The notes beneath the pieces are model-generated. The model was not told where the DNA came from, searched no databases, and was given only the letters and a program-made list of their open reading frames with translations. The position numbers and the translations under genes are program-made. A DNA stretch of 47,115 bases from Rossellomorea vietnamensis (GTDB taxonomy: Bacteria > Bacillota > Bacilli > Bacillales > Bacillaceae_B), in assembly GCF_008180415.1 (NCBI RefSeq), contig NZ_VTEI01000004.1, positions 26,375 to 73,489 of the forward strand. Reading direction: 5' to 3'. This document shows, in pieces, positions 37,753 through 45,555 of this stretch (position 1 is the stretch's first letter; each line of letters opens with the position of its first letter).

Positions 37753-37805
37753 TTGTAAAAAGAAGCTGCGTGGAAATCCGTTCAGTATGAAAAGAGTGTT
37801 AGTTC

Positions 37806-38324
37806 ATGAAATGGAAAAGAATAGCTGCGGCAGTGTCTGTATGTGCTTTGTTCCTTCTGATCTTCGTTCCTTTTAAAACCTGTATTGTCCTGGAGTCCAT
37901 TAAACAAGAAAGCAAGGACGTTCTGGTTCCATTGCCGTCCAGTGAGGAGAGGGAGTTTTCAATCCTCTATACGCATTCCATCCACCTTTCTGATGTGTTA
38001 GAAACATATAAGGCGGATGAAGAGTCCAATATTATACAGACGACATTGGTGTATGAAGACACAGCGATCGGGATGCCAGGAGGTGCAGCAGGGGAAGAGG
38101 TTTTTGAAAGGACAGAAGGTGGAAAGTACAAAATCAGCAATATGAACCGGACTTTTCCGCATATTGATATTTCTATCGGACAAGTAGCGGCAAATCACAG
38201 ATTCATATACAATGAGAAAGTGTACAGACTGGCTGACTACTTTGGTGAAGGGGCACTCATCCGCATGAGTGTTCAAAAGCAATCGTTATTTCAACTTTGG
38301 AAAGGAGTGATCCTCAATGGATAA
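37806..38324 (+). CDS. DUF1850 family protein, TRAP-associated
   Basis: 172 residues. An N-terminal membrane helix (IAAAVSVCALFLLIFVPF) would anchor an outside domain. FSILYTHSIHLSDVLETYKADEESNI is the DUF1850 signature (YTHSI/HS...E.Y). Genes of this family typically lie next to TAXI-type TRAP permeases, as here; an accessory role in uptake is inference. The stop overlaps the permease start by 8 bp, so the two are translationally coupled. The ribosome binding site is weak. Confidence 0.82.
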   Translation: MKWKRIAAAVSVCALFLLIFVPFKTCIVLESIKQESKDVLVPLPSSEEREFSILYTHSIHLSDVLETYKADEESNIIQTTLVYEDTAIGMPGGAAGEEVFERTEGGKYKISNMNRTFPHIDISIGQVAANHRFIYNEKVYRLADYFGEGALIRMSVQKQSLFQLWKGVILNG

Positions 38325-40308
38325 AAACTCAAAACAATTCGAATCACTGACAGCTGAACAGCAGCAGGAACTGTTAGAAAAATATGATCCCGATTCCTCG
38401 ACACGGAAATTCACATCTGGAATAGTTAGATGGATCGTATTCTATGGATTGCTGGCATTTTCTTTATTCCAGCTGACAGCCTCAATTTTTCAATTCATTC
38501 CCAGACAACTACTTCTATCTATTCACTTAGGTTTCGCATTATCGTTAATCTTCTTATTATTTCCAGCAAGCAAAACCAGATCGCGAAAGGATAAAGTCGC
38601 CTGGTATGATATCATTCTTGCGCTGTTGTCGATAGTAGTGGGGAGCTACTGGCCGATCATGCAGGAAGAAATCGTAAGCAGAATCGGAATCATGACCACC
38701 CTTGATTTCACGGTCGGAATCATAGCGGTCCTTCTTGTGCTGGAGGCTACACGCCGAGCGGTAGGATTGCCGATTACCATTATTGCCGGTGCCTTCCTGT
38801 TATATATGTATTATGGAAGATCCATGCCGGGGTTCCTTGCTCACCGCGGCTATGATATCGATGCAATCGTTAAGACGATGTTTTTTACAAGTGAAGGAAT
38901 CCTGGGTACGCCGCTTTATGTATCCGCGACCTTCATCTTCCTGTTCCTGTTGTTCGGTGCCTTCTTGGTCAAGACCGGGGTAGGCCAGTACTTTAACGAC
39001 CTGGCCGTTTCCATCGCTGGAAAAAGAACTGGGGGACCAGCCAAAGTGGCCATCTTCTCCAGTGCGCTGCAAGGAACAATCAGCGGAAGTTCCGTTGCAA
39101 ACGTAGTAACATCAGGTTCATTCACGATTCCAATGATGAAAAAGCTTGGCTATCGTAAAGAATTCGCTGGGGGAGTAGAGGCGGCCGCATCCACAGGCGG
39201 ACAGCTGATGCCTCCTATCATGGGGGCTGCGGCTTTCCTTATGGTTGAGTTCATTGGCGGGGTTTCGTATTGGGAGATTGCGAAAGCAGCTGCCATTCCT
39301 GCTCTTTTATATTTTACAGGTATATGGATCATGACCCACTTTGAGGCAAAACGAATCGGTCTGAGAGGCTTGACTGATGAGGAAATGCCGGACAGAAAAG
39401 AAGTTCTTAAGAAAATTTATCTCTTGCTGCCGATCCTGGTGGTTATTGTCCTATTGTTCTCCGGAATGAGCGTCATGCGTGCAGCACTATGGTCCATTGT
39501 TGCCACAATCGCCATCAGTGCCATCAGGAGGGACACACGCATCAATTTCAAAGATGCGGTGGATGCCTTGGTTGACGGTGCCAGAACAGCTCTGTCAGTA
39601 GCTGCTGCAACAGCTGCGGCTGGTATCATTGTAGGTGTAGTGACGAAGACAGGCCTTGGACTGACAATGGCAAACGGTCTTGTTGACCTTGCTGCAGACA
39701 TGACGAATTCTGCTCAAGCAAAGCTGTTATTAACATTGTTCTTCACGATGGTGGCTTCCATCATCCTGGGAATGGGTTCACCTACAACAGCTAACTATGT
39801 CATCACGTCCACCATTGCCGCACCAGCCATCATCTTGCTTGGTGCACCAGAGCTTTCGGCTCATCTATTCGTGTTCTATTTCGGAATCATCGCGGATATT
39901 ACGCCGCCGGTTGCTCTTGCGGCCTTTGCCGCCGCGGGGGTCTCTGGAGGAGAACCAATACGGACCGGGTTCAACTCGGCTAAACTGGCCATTGCCGCCT
40001 TTATTATTCCGTATATGTTTGTTCTGTCACCAGAGCTCTTAATGATCGACACTACGATTCCTTATCTCATCTGGGTCGTGTTCACAGCCATCACTGGTAT
40101 GATGGCCATCGGAGCGGCAATGATCGGCTTCTGGTACCGCAAAGTGACGGCTATCGAGCGCGTACTTTGTTTGGCAGCTGGACTTATGCTGATTTATCCT
40201 GAGGGTATGACGGATATCTTTGGATTAATCTTGTTTGTCATCATGCTTGCCCTGCAATTCATCATCAAAGGCAAGGGTGGGGAAGATAGCAAGCCGGCTA
40301 CTGCTTAA
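38317..40308 (+). CDS. TRAP transporter permease, fused DctQ/DctM type (4TM/12TM)
   Basis: 663 residues. The N-terminal third holds the four-helix DctQ-like part (WIVFYGLLAFSLFQL...LSIHLGFALSLIFLLFP), and the rest the large DctM-type subunit: ATFIFLFLLFGAFLVKTGVGQYFNDLA, ALQGTISGSSVANVVTSGSFTIPMMKKLGY, AAASTGGQLMPPIMGAAAFLMVEF and GMGSPTTANYVI. It imports the solute delivered by the TAXI lipoprotein using a Na+ gradient (family knowledge). A GGAGTGATCC ribosome binding site lies inside the DUF1850 gene. A terminator follows about 60 bp later. Confidence 0.93.
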   Translation: MDKNSKQFESLTAEQQQELLEKYDPDSSTRKFTSGIVRWIVFYGLLAFSLFQLTASIFQFIPRQLLLSIHLGFALSLIFLLFPASKTRSRKDKVAWYDIILALLSIVVGSYWPIMQEEIVSRIGIMTTLDFTVGIIAVLLVLEATRRAVGLPITIIAGAFLLYMYYGRSMPGFLAHRGYDIDAIVKTMFFTSEGILGTPLYVSATFIFLFLLFGAFLVKTGVGQYFNDLAVSIAGKRTGGPAKVAIFSSALQGTISGSSVANVVTSGSFTIPMMKKLGYRKEFAGGVEAAASTGGQLMPPIMGAAAFLMVEFIGGVSYWEIAKAAAIPALLYFTGIWIMTHFEAKRIGLRGLTDEEMPDRKEVLKKIYLLLPILVVIVLLFSGMSVMRAALWSIVATIAISAIRRDTRINFKDAVDALVDGARTALSVAAATAAAGIIVGVVTKTGLGLTMANGLVDLAADMTNSAQAKLLLTLFFTMVASIILGMGSPTTANYVITSTIAAPAIILLGAPELSAHLFVFYFGIIADITPPVALAAFAAAGVSGGEPIRTGFNSAKLAIAAFIIPYMFVLSPELLMIDTTIPYLIWVVFTAITGMMAIGAAMIGFWYRKVTAIERVLCLAAGLMLIYPEGMTDIFGLILFVIMLALQFIIKGKGGEDSKPATA

Positions 40309-40365
40309 CCTTATAAAAAGGGCCTCCCGTCATGGTCGGCCGCTGAAATAGTCCAATAAAGATCT

Positions 40366-40407
40366 AAAAGGCAGAATCGTTCATTTCAATAAACGATTCT
40401 GCCTTTT
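40366..40407 (+). terminator. Terminator after the TRAP permease
   Basis: AAAAGGCAGAATCGTT / AAACGATTCTGCCTTTTT, a near-perfect stem with a nine-base loop and T run. Confidence 0.88.
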
Positions 40408-40544
40408 TCTCTTCGTGTTCGTGTGTTATTAAAAAGTGTTGGTTTCCGTTTAAGATACACGGCTCTACTGGGCTGGCGCACGGTGGAGTTGACTTAATAG
40501 CGAAAGCTGCTTGTCACTTTCTTAATAGGTATCCAGCAGGGGAA

Positions 40545-40730
40545 AAATAAAGGGAGTTTTTCCCGTTAATTATAATTTCTAAGCTCATATTGAGTAAATA
40601 GAGGGAATTTTTCCCCTTATTCGAAGAAGTTGCACCTATTTTCTAGTGTTTGAAGTCAAATAAGGGGAAATTCTCCCGCTATTTAAGCTGTTTTTACATG
40701 CTTTTTAGTAAATGAGGGTAATTTATCCAT
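40545..40730. repeat. Series of four GGGAATTTTTCCC-type palindromes
   Basis: GGGAGTTTTTCCC at 40552, GGGAATTTTTCCCC at 40603, GGGAAATTCTCCC at 40665 and GGGTAATTTATCC at 40716, spaced 51, 62 and 51 bp. Each is preceded by (A)AATA(A/G)A- or TAAATGA-like bases. No gene is seen in 40408-40890. Confidence 0.65.
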
Positions 40731-40890
40731 CGATATTACTAGCGAAAGTGCTGAAATTGGATGGTCGGTACCGTGGATCACTTTTTCAGATCCTTGAATC
40801 GACATCTTTCCAGGCTTGGCTAGTGAATGTTCCAAAAATCATTAAAAGATTCTAAAGCTAATAGGATAAAAAGAGCAACTCATTTGATGG

Positions 40891-40947
40891 ATTCAAAAAA
40901 GTCAACCCTTCTTCCGATCTAAGGAAGGTGGGTTGACTTTTTTGAAT
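40891..40947 (-). terminator. Long perfect inverted repeat, terminator of the minus-strand gene at 41001
   Basis: ATTCAAAAAAGTCAACCC and GGGTTGACTTTTTTGAAT are 18-bp perfect arms around a 21-base centre that pairs further (CTTCC / GGAAG). It lies about 50 bp after the stop of the minus-strand gene, with T-rich arms on both strands. Confidence 0.75.
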
Positions 40948-41000
40948 TAGACACTAAACTTTGGTATATTTTCTGTGCGCTCCGTCATGGGTGGCCCTTT

Positions 41001-41297
41001 TCATTCCGGTTTTAAAATCGTCCTCTGTAACGGAACACTGCCCATACTGACGTTTCTCTCTAAGAAGATGTATTTCTTTCCGTCGATGATAAATCGTCCA
41101 TCTCCTTCATACTTAACATCCCGTCCCTTACTCTTCAAATCGAGCTGTATGGCTTGAATATATTCATCATAATCAATATAACGCTCATCAAGGTCGATTG
41201 TAATATTTCCTTTTTTATAGCCCATCAGCGTGTTAAAGAGAAAGAGGCCTCCTGCTAAAACCACTACAATAATTCCTATGCTGATTAATACCTCCAT
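41001..41297 (-). CDS. Hypothetical protein with one N-terminal membrane helix
   Basis: 98 residues. ISIGIIVVVLAGGLFLFNTLMG (about 5-26) is a membrane helix, followed by a short soluble alpha/beta domain (NITIDLDERYIDYDEYIQAIQLDLKSKG, then YEGDGRFIIDGKKYIFLE). AAAGGAGGCG lies 8 nt before the ATG. No family recognised. It may belong with the membrane-protein gene at 41776, but a terminator separates them. Confidence 0.65.
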   Translation of the reverse strand: MEVLISIGIIVVVLAGGLFLFNTLMGYKKGNITIDLDERYIDYDEYIQAIQLDLKSKGRDVKYEGDGRFIIDGKKYIFLERNVSMGSVPLQRTILKPE

Positions 41298-41382
41298 TAA
41301 ACTTCGCCTCCTTTATATGAAATACGGATGGCAGAGTAAAAGGTTTCAATTTTATGACAATAAAATCCTGCAACTGCATAAT

Positions 41383-41418
41383 AAAAAAGCTATCGATTAC
41401 AGAAAGGTTGATAGCTTT
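41383..41418 (-). terminator. Terminator of the minus-strand gene at 41429
   Basis: On the minus strand AAGCTATC / GATAGCTT around a 15-base loop, then six T. Confidence 0.7.
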
Positions 41419-41428
41419 AATGAGTCAT

Positions 41429-41776
41429 TTAAAGGATCGTTACTGAGAACGCGATGGGAAAACCAAGCAGGAACATCCAGCCAATCTCCTGTTTATGGCG
41501 GAGCGGCAGCGAACGGACCATCCAGGACAGCACTTGAGCAATGAAGACAAAAAGGAATGTCCAAAAGATCTGCCCTATCACGAAAACGAATAAATAACCG
41601 ATCGTCGATTCATTATTAAATAGAATAGAATAGCCGAACCCGCCGGCCAATATCCAGATTGTCACGATGATATGTATATAGGGGAGCCAAAAGCGTCGTG
41701 ATTTCAAAGTCATAAGAACACCAAGAACAACGCAGCCAATCAAAATGAAGTCAACTAGAGAACTATCTTCCAACAC
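41429..41776 (-). CDS. Hypothetical membrane protein
   Basis: 115 residues with three or four helices: VDFILIGCVVLGVLMTL, IHIIVTIWILAGGFGYSILF, IGYLFVFVIGQIFWTFLFVFIAQVLSWMV and a short C-terminal one (IGWMFLLGFPIAFSVTIL). The start is GTG (or TTG one codon later) after AGGAGGGG. No family recognised. Confidence 0.6.
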   Translation of the reverse strand: MLEDSSLVDFILIGCVVLGVLMTLKSRRFWLPYIHIIVTIWILAGGFGYSILFNNESTIGYLFVFVIGQIFWTFLFVFIAQVLSWMVRSLPLRHKQEIGWMFLLGFPIAFSVTIL

Positions 41777-41904
41777 GTACCCCTCCTATTAATTATCCTA
41801 AATGCTATATAACACTAAAAAAGACTACCTAAACGTGGTGAAATCTTCCATGCTTCAAGCCGACACCACACTTCCAGGGACGGTTCTTTAATCCGATACT
41901 CAAT

Positions 41905-41985
41905 TAACGACAAAAAGGGACAGTCCCCACCAACACATTAACGCATTAACGCGCGAAGAGGGACTGTCCCTGGCAGTGCTTTAAA
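41905..41985. repeat. Double GGGAC(A/T)GTCCC palindromic element
   Basis: GGGACAGTCCC at 41917-41927 and GGGACTGTCCC at 41960-41970, separated by ATTAACGCATTAACGCGCGAAGA and followed by GTGCTTTAAAG. The remaining bases of 41777-42129 hold only the terminator at 42010-42035. Confidence 0.75.
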
Positions 41986-42009
41986 GAGGTAAAGCAGAAG
42001 CTTATGCAA

Positions 42010-42035
42010 AAGGGCAGCCATTGAAGGCTGCCCTT
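42010..42035 (-). terminator. Terminator of the cREC gene
   Basis: A perfect AAGGGCAGCC / GGCTGCCCTT hairpin with a six-base loop; on the minus strand TTTTGC follows. Confidence 0.7.
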
Positions 42036-42129
42036 GGTAGTGATTGTTTTCTATTTCCTAAATGAAAAATTCGTATATCTATATTCAATAATGTATGAGA
42101 TTCAGGGATTGGTTGTTTAAAAGATGAAT

Positions 42130-42501
42130 TTAGCTTGTTTGCTGATAGTGCTCCAAAAATCCTGGCGGATAGAAGTATAGTGGCAGAGGGCGTAAAGAGA
42201 CAATTATCGTGGAAGGCATAATTAAGTCGTGCTGCGCTTGTTTCAGTGATTTATACATTCCTTTTCCGCGAACTGAGTTGGCGGAATGAATGGTGATGCG
42301 GTTAGCGAAAAGTTTTTCGTGAACCATCATCTCAACCAGCATAGTGCCATTTCGTGTTTTGTTTAAAAGATCGTGATCCAATGACAGATGTTCGATGTGA
42401 TAGTTTTTCAATAGATTCAAACATTCGTCAATAGTCTCAGTTAGTACAAACCCATCGGGGGCCTTGCGAATGTCATCTAGGAAAACACTGATTTTCTCCA
42501 T
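42130..42501 (-). CDS. Cyclic-phosphate processing receiver-domain (cREC) protein
   Basis: 123 residues, a single receiver-like domain. FLDDIRKAPDGFVL (D9, D10 acidic pair) and HLSLDHDLL (D42, H43, D44) are the hallmark of the cREC family, which lacks the usual phospho-acceptor use and is predicted to process cyclic phosphate ends or nucleotides, often with RNA-repair or conflict systems. Here no such partner is adjacent. GGAAGGAG lies upstream of the ATG, and a hairpin follows the stop. Confidence 0.75.
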   Translation of the reverse strand: MEKISVFLDDIRKAPDGFVLTETIDECLNLLKNYHIEHLSLDHDLLNKTRNGTMLVEMMVHEKLFANRITIHSANSVRGKGMYKSLKQAQHDLIMPSTIIVSLRPLPLYFYPPGFLEHYQQTS

Positions 42502-42903
42502 TTCTTCATGCTCCTTCCCATAAATAGGGATGACTCAGAAAAGTCGAAAGGACCCTAGATAAAATTTAACTATCTTTATCGTAACATAGATTCTAGTATG
42601 TGTCAGGAAAAATAAGAATCTTTTATAATACAATTTTGTAAAGATTGTTGTCAAATGATAATGTGCGATTTCGTGACTTTTTTCATAGGGTGTTACAAGA
42701 ATATAGAATAGCCTTAAATGAAGTAGTTGTAATTTAAAAAGTCTGACAATATCCAGATGAAATATGATAATCTTAAGAACAAGGGCAATGCATTCGCCAA
42801 AATCTGCGCAGGGATTTTGAACCATCTGTATGCATCTCTTGCATGCTCTAAAAGGAAAGTGCCCCTTTAAAACCCTGAAATACCGAACGAAGGAGAAGTT
42901 TTA
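42502..42903. other. AT-rich intergenic region between divergent genes
   Basis: No supported gene: the minus-strand frame at 42535-42825 lacks a ribosome binding site and reads as random AT-rich sequence. The only signal is the ribosome binding site GAAGGAG for the gene at 42904. Confidence 0.5.
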
Positions 42904-43221
42904 ATGAAAACACAACAATTTATATATAAGCTGAACTTGCTTGAGAGATGGACCACAGAGGAAAACTGGACCGATAAAGAAAATGATATAGTCGCACGCC
43001 ACTTCCGGTATCTGACCAAACCGCTCGAGGATAAAATACTTATTTTTGCAGGAAAAACCAAAGGACTGGATTCATCCACGTTCGGAATCGTCATCTTCCA
43101 GGCTGAGACAGAAGACGAGGCAGTGTCCATCATGAATCAGGATCCTGCTGTCAAAGAAGGAATCATGACAGCCGAGTTATTTCCATTCCAAGTCGCTCTG
43201 ATGCAGGACCTAAGGCCATGA
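42904..43221 (+). CDS. YciI-like (dimeric ferredoxin-fold) protein
   Basis: 105 residues. The ferredoxin-like alpha/beta fold is suggested by QQFIYKLNLLERW, IVARHFRYLTKPLEDKILIFAGKTK (with the YciI His-x-x-Tyr/Leu-like segment) and FGIVIFQAETEDEAVSIMNQDPAVKEGIMTAELFPFQV, the last being very typical of YciI. Function unknown; the family has an Asp-His pair of suspected catalytic use. GAAGGAG precedes the ATG. The stop overlaps the S66 peptidase start (ATGA), so it opens a coupled operon. Confidence 0.85.
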   Translation: MKTQQFIYKLNLLERWTTEENWTDKENDIVARHFRYLTKPLEDKILIFAGKTKGLDSSTFGIVIFQAETEDEAVSIMNQDPAVKEGIMTAELFPFQVALMQDLRP

Positions 43222-44219
43222 TGAAGCCGGGACGATTAAAAGAAGGGGATACGATAGGGATCATCACGCCATCTTCACCGGCTCCGGTCCTTTTTACTGA
43301 ACGATATCAAAGAGGGCTCACTCAGTTAAAAAATATGGGTTTCAACGTCCTTGAAGGAAAGTGCTCCAAAACATCCCAAGGCTACCGGTCAGCAACCATC
43401 AAGGAGAGGGCAGAGGAAATAAATGAATTCATCCGGGATGAGAAAGTGAAAGCCATCATAAGCACAATCGGCGGCACCAATTCCAATTCGCTGCTTCCAT
43501 ACCTTGACTATCAAACGCTGAAAGCACAGCCGAAAATCATTATGGGCTACAGCGACGTGACGGCACTTCTGCTGGGGATTTATGCCAGAACAGGAATGAC
43601 AACCTTTTATGGGCCGGCGATTGTGCCTTCCTTCGGTGAATTTCCGGAGATGCTTCCAAAAGGCAGAGAATATTTTGAGCAGGCCGTGATGAAGCCTGAG
43701 AAGGTTCCTTATACTCTTGACATTCCAGCAGAGTGGACAGAGGAAATGCTGGATTGGAGAACTCAGACAAGGGAGAAAGAAATGAACTCCAATACCGGCT
43801 GGAAGTCCTTGAGAGAAGGAAAAGCGAGAGGCAAACTGATTGGAGGAAATCTTAACACATTGTCGGGAATCATAGCTTCTGACTATTTCCCGGAATTAAC
43901 AGGCGCGATTCTTTTCATAGAAGATTCATTCAAGGACATGGCCGTTCAGGAAAGGTCCTTGAGTATGTTGAAATTGGCAGGGTTTTTTGATGTCATAGAA
44001 GGCTTGATTGTAGGAAAGCATGAACATTTTGATGACTGCAAAGCTCCGTTCACTTTTGAAGACCTGCTGCTGGAAGTCTTGGACGGCCGGGAGATGCCGA
44101 TCCTGACGAATGTAGATATCGGGCACACCTTTCCATCTCATGTCTTCCCAATCGGTATCGAAGCCGAATTGGACGCAGGAGCCGGCCGCTTTACGTTCCT
44201 TGAAAGCGGCGTGAAATAG
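43218..44219 (+). CDS. S66 peptidase, LD-carboxypeptidase/MccF family (copy 1)
   Basis: 333 residues. The Ser-Glu-His triad of family S66 is complete: S112 in MGYSDVTALL, E235 in LFIEDS and H303 in IGHTFPSH. The N-terminal IGIITPSSPAP and the IGGTNSNSLLPYLD oxyanion region are typical. Members cleave L,D-peptide bonds of murein or inactivate microcin C-like nucleotide-peptides. Overlaps the YciI gene (ATGA). A second, diverged S66 gene follows after 88 bp. Confidence 0.9.
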   Translation: MMKPGRLKEGDTIGIITPSSPAPVLFTERYQRGLTQLKNMGFNVLEGKCSKTSQGYRSATIKERAEEINEFIRDEKVKAIISTIGGTNSNSLLPYLDYQTLKAQPKIIMGYSDVTALLLGIYARTGMTTFYGPAIVPSFGEFPEMLPKGREYFEQAVMKPEKVPYTLDIPAEWTEEMLDWRTQTREKEMNSNTGWKSLREGKARGKLIGGNLNTLSGIIASDYFPELTGAILFIEDSFKDMAVQERSLSMLKLAGFFDVIEGLIVGKHEHFDDCKAPFTFEDLLLEVLDGREMPILTNVDIGHTFPSHVFPIGIEAELDAGAGRFTFLESGVK

Positions 44220-44307
44220 TCCGGTACGGCTTGGTTTTTTTAAAGGGAATTGGCCGTTCCTTCTCGAATTACAATTCATTATGATAAAAATGTGAGGACT
44301 GATAAAC

Positions 44308-45321
44308 ATGATAAGCTATCCAACTTTAAAAAAAGACGCAGTGATTGGCGTGACGGCTCCATCTTCCGGAGTGCCGGCCGAGCTTCATGATATGTTCAGG
44401 CTGGCCATTGACCGGATGAGTTCTCGGGGATTCCGCGTAGTGACGGGGGAAACGGCATGGACACAGGATAAAGCGAAGTCTGCTCCGGCGCGGAACAGGG
44501 CAGAAGAATTCAATGAAATGATGCGGAACGACGAAATCGATATCATCATTCCTCCTTGGGGCGGCGAACTCCTGATCGAAGTCCTGCAGGATATCGATTT
44601 TTCTTCCGTGAAAAATAAATGGCTTCTGGGGTACTCCGATACCAGCGCGCTGCTGCTGGCCATCACACTGAAAACGGGAATTGCCACAGCTCATGGAACC
44701 AATTTTGTTGATTTGAGAGGAGAGTATTGGGACGACACGACCGCAAAGTGGCAGGAAGTCTTATCCACTGAACCTGGTGGCACCGTTATTCAGCATTCAT
44801 CCCCTCAATACCAGAAAGAGTGGGCCCATGAAAATCCATCTCCCTGTGTTTTTCATCTAACCGAAGATACCGGGTGGAAAACAGTTGGGGAAACTCCGGT
44901 AAAAGTCGAAGGGCGCCTGCTTGGAGGATGCATTGATATTTTGCGGCACCTTGTCGGAACAGAATTCGGTGATGTGAAGGCCTTCCGGGAAAAACATCTT
45001 GAGGGAGAGCCTGTGCTGTGGTACTTGGAAAACTGTGAGATGAAAGCGACCGAATTGCGCCGGTCACTGGTTCAAATGAAGTATGCAGGCTGGTTTGACA
45101 ACTGCTCGGGCATCCTGTTCGGCCGCAGTCCTGCCAATCATCCTGTCGGCAACTACACGGTTGAAGATGTCTATAAGGAAGTGGCCGATGAACTGGGAAT
45201 CCCGGTTGTTTATGACATTGACTGCGGCCATATGCCTCCGCAGGTTACCTTCATCAATGGCGCTTACGCTGTGATAGAAGTGGCGGATGGAAAAGGAACG
45301 GTTGAGCAGAGGCTGGTATGA
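44308..45321 (+). CDS. S66 peptidase, LD-carboxypeptidase/MccF family (copy 2)
   Basis: 337 residues. Triad S110 (LGYSDTSALLL), E241 (YLENCEM) and H308 (DCGHMPPQ). The N-terminal IGVTAPSSGVPAELHDMF and IIIPPWGGELLIEVL replace the matching parts of copy 1; the two differ enough that recent duplication is unlikely. The nearer relatives of this type are MccF-like proteins. It has its own leader with a GTGAGGA ribosome binding site. The small membrane-protein gene starts at its stop codon. Confidence 0.9.
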   Translation: MISYPTLKKDAVIGVTAPSSGVPAELHDMFRLAIDRMSSRGFRVVTGETAWTQDKAKSAPARNRAEEFNEMMRNDEIDIIIPPWGGELLIEVLQDIDFSSVKNKWLLGYSDTSALLLAITLKTGIATAHGTNFVDLRGEYWDDTTAKWQEVLSTEPGGTVIQHSSPQYQKEWAHENPSPCVFHLTEDTGWKTVGETPVKVEGRLLGGCIDILRHLVGTEFGDVKAFREKHLEGEPVLWYLENCEMKATELRRSLVQMKYAGWFDNCSGILFGRSPANHPVGNYTVEDVYKEVADELGIPVVYDIDCGHMPPQVTFINGAYAVIEVADGKGTVEQRLV

Positions 45322-45515
45322 TGGGGCGCTATGCAGCTATATTTGGGCTGATTTTAATGATGGACGCAGCCCTATCAGGCGATAATGAAGTGCTCACCAG
45401 CCTTGCCCTCCTGCTGGTACTGCTTGCTTCCTTTATCATCACACAACTTTTTTACATGATTGATCTTTTAAAAGAAAGCAGGATTTTTAAAGTGACCTGT
45501 GAATCCTTCTACTAG
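45318..45515 (+). CDS. Small two-helix membrane protein
   Basis: 65 residues. Two hydrophobic stretches (YAAIFGLILMMDAALSG; VLTSLALLLVLLASFIITQLFYMI) then a charged tail. It begins at the stop of the second S66 gene (overlap ATGA), so it is coupled to it. The ATG at 45321 is an equally possible start. No family recognised. Confidence 0.55.
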   Translation: MMGRYAAIFGLILMMDAALSGDNEVLTSLALLLVLLASFIITQLFYMIDLLKESRIFKVTCESFY

Positions 45516-45555
45516 AAACTAACCAAGAGACATGAGCAAAAAGAGGTGACAAACG

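Noticed and set aside
42535..42825. A 96-codon minus-strand frame
   Set aside because: No ribosome binding site, random-looking Phe/Leu/Tyr-rich translation of AT-rich DNA.
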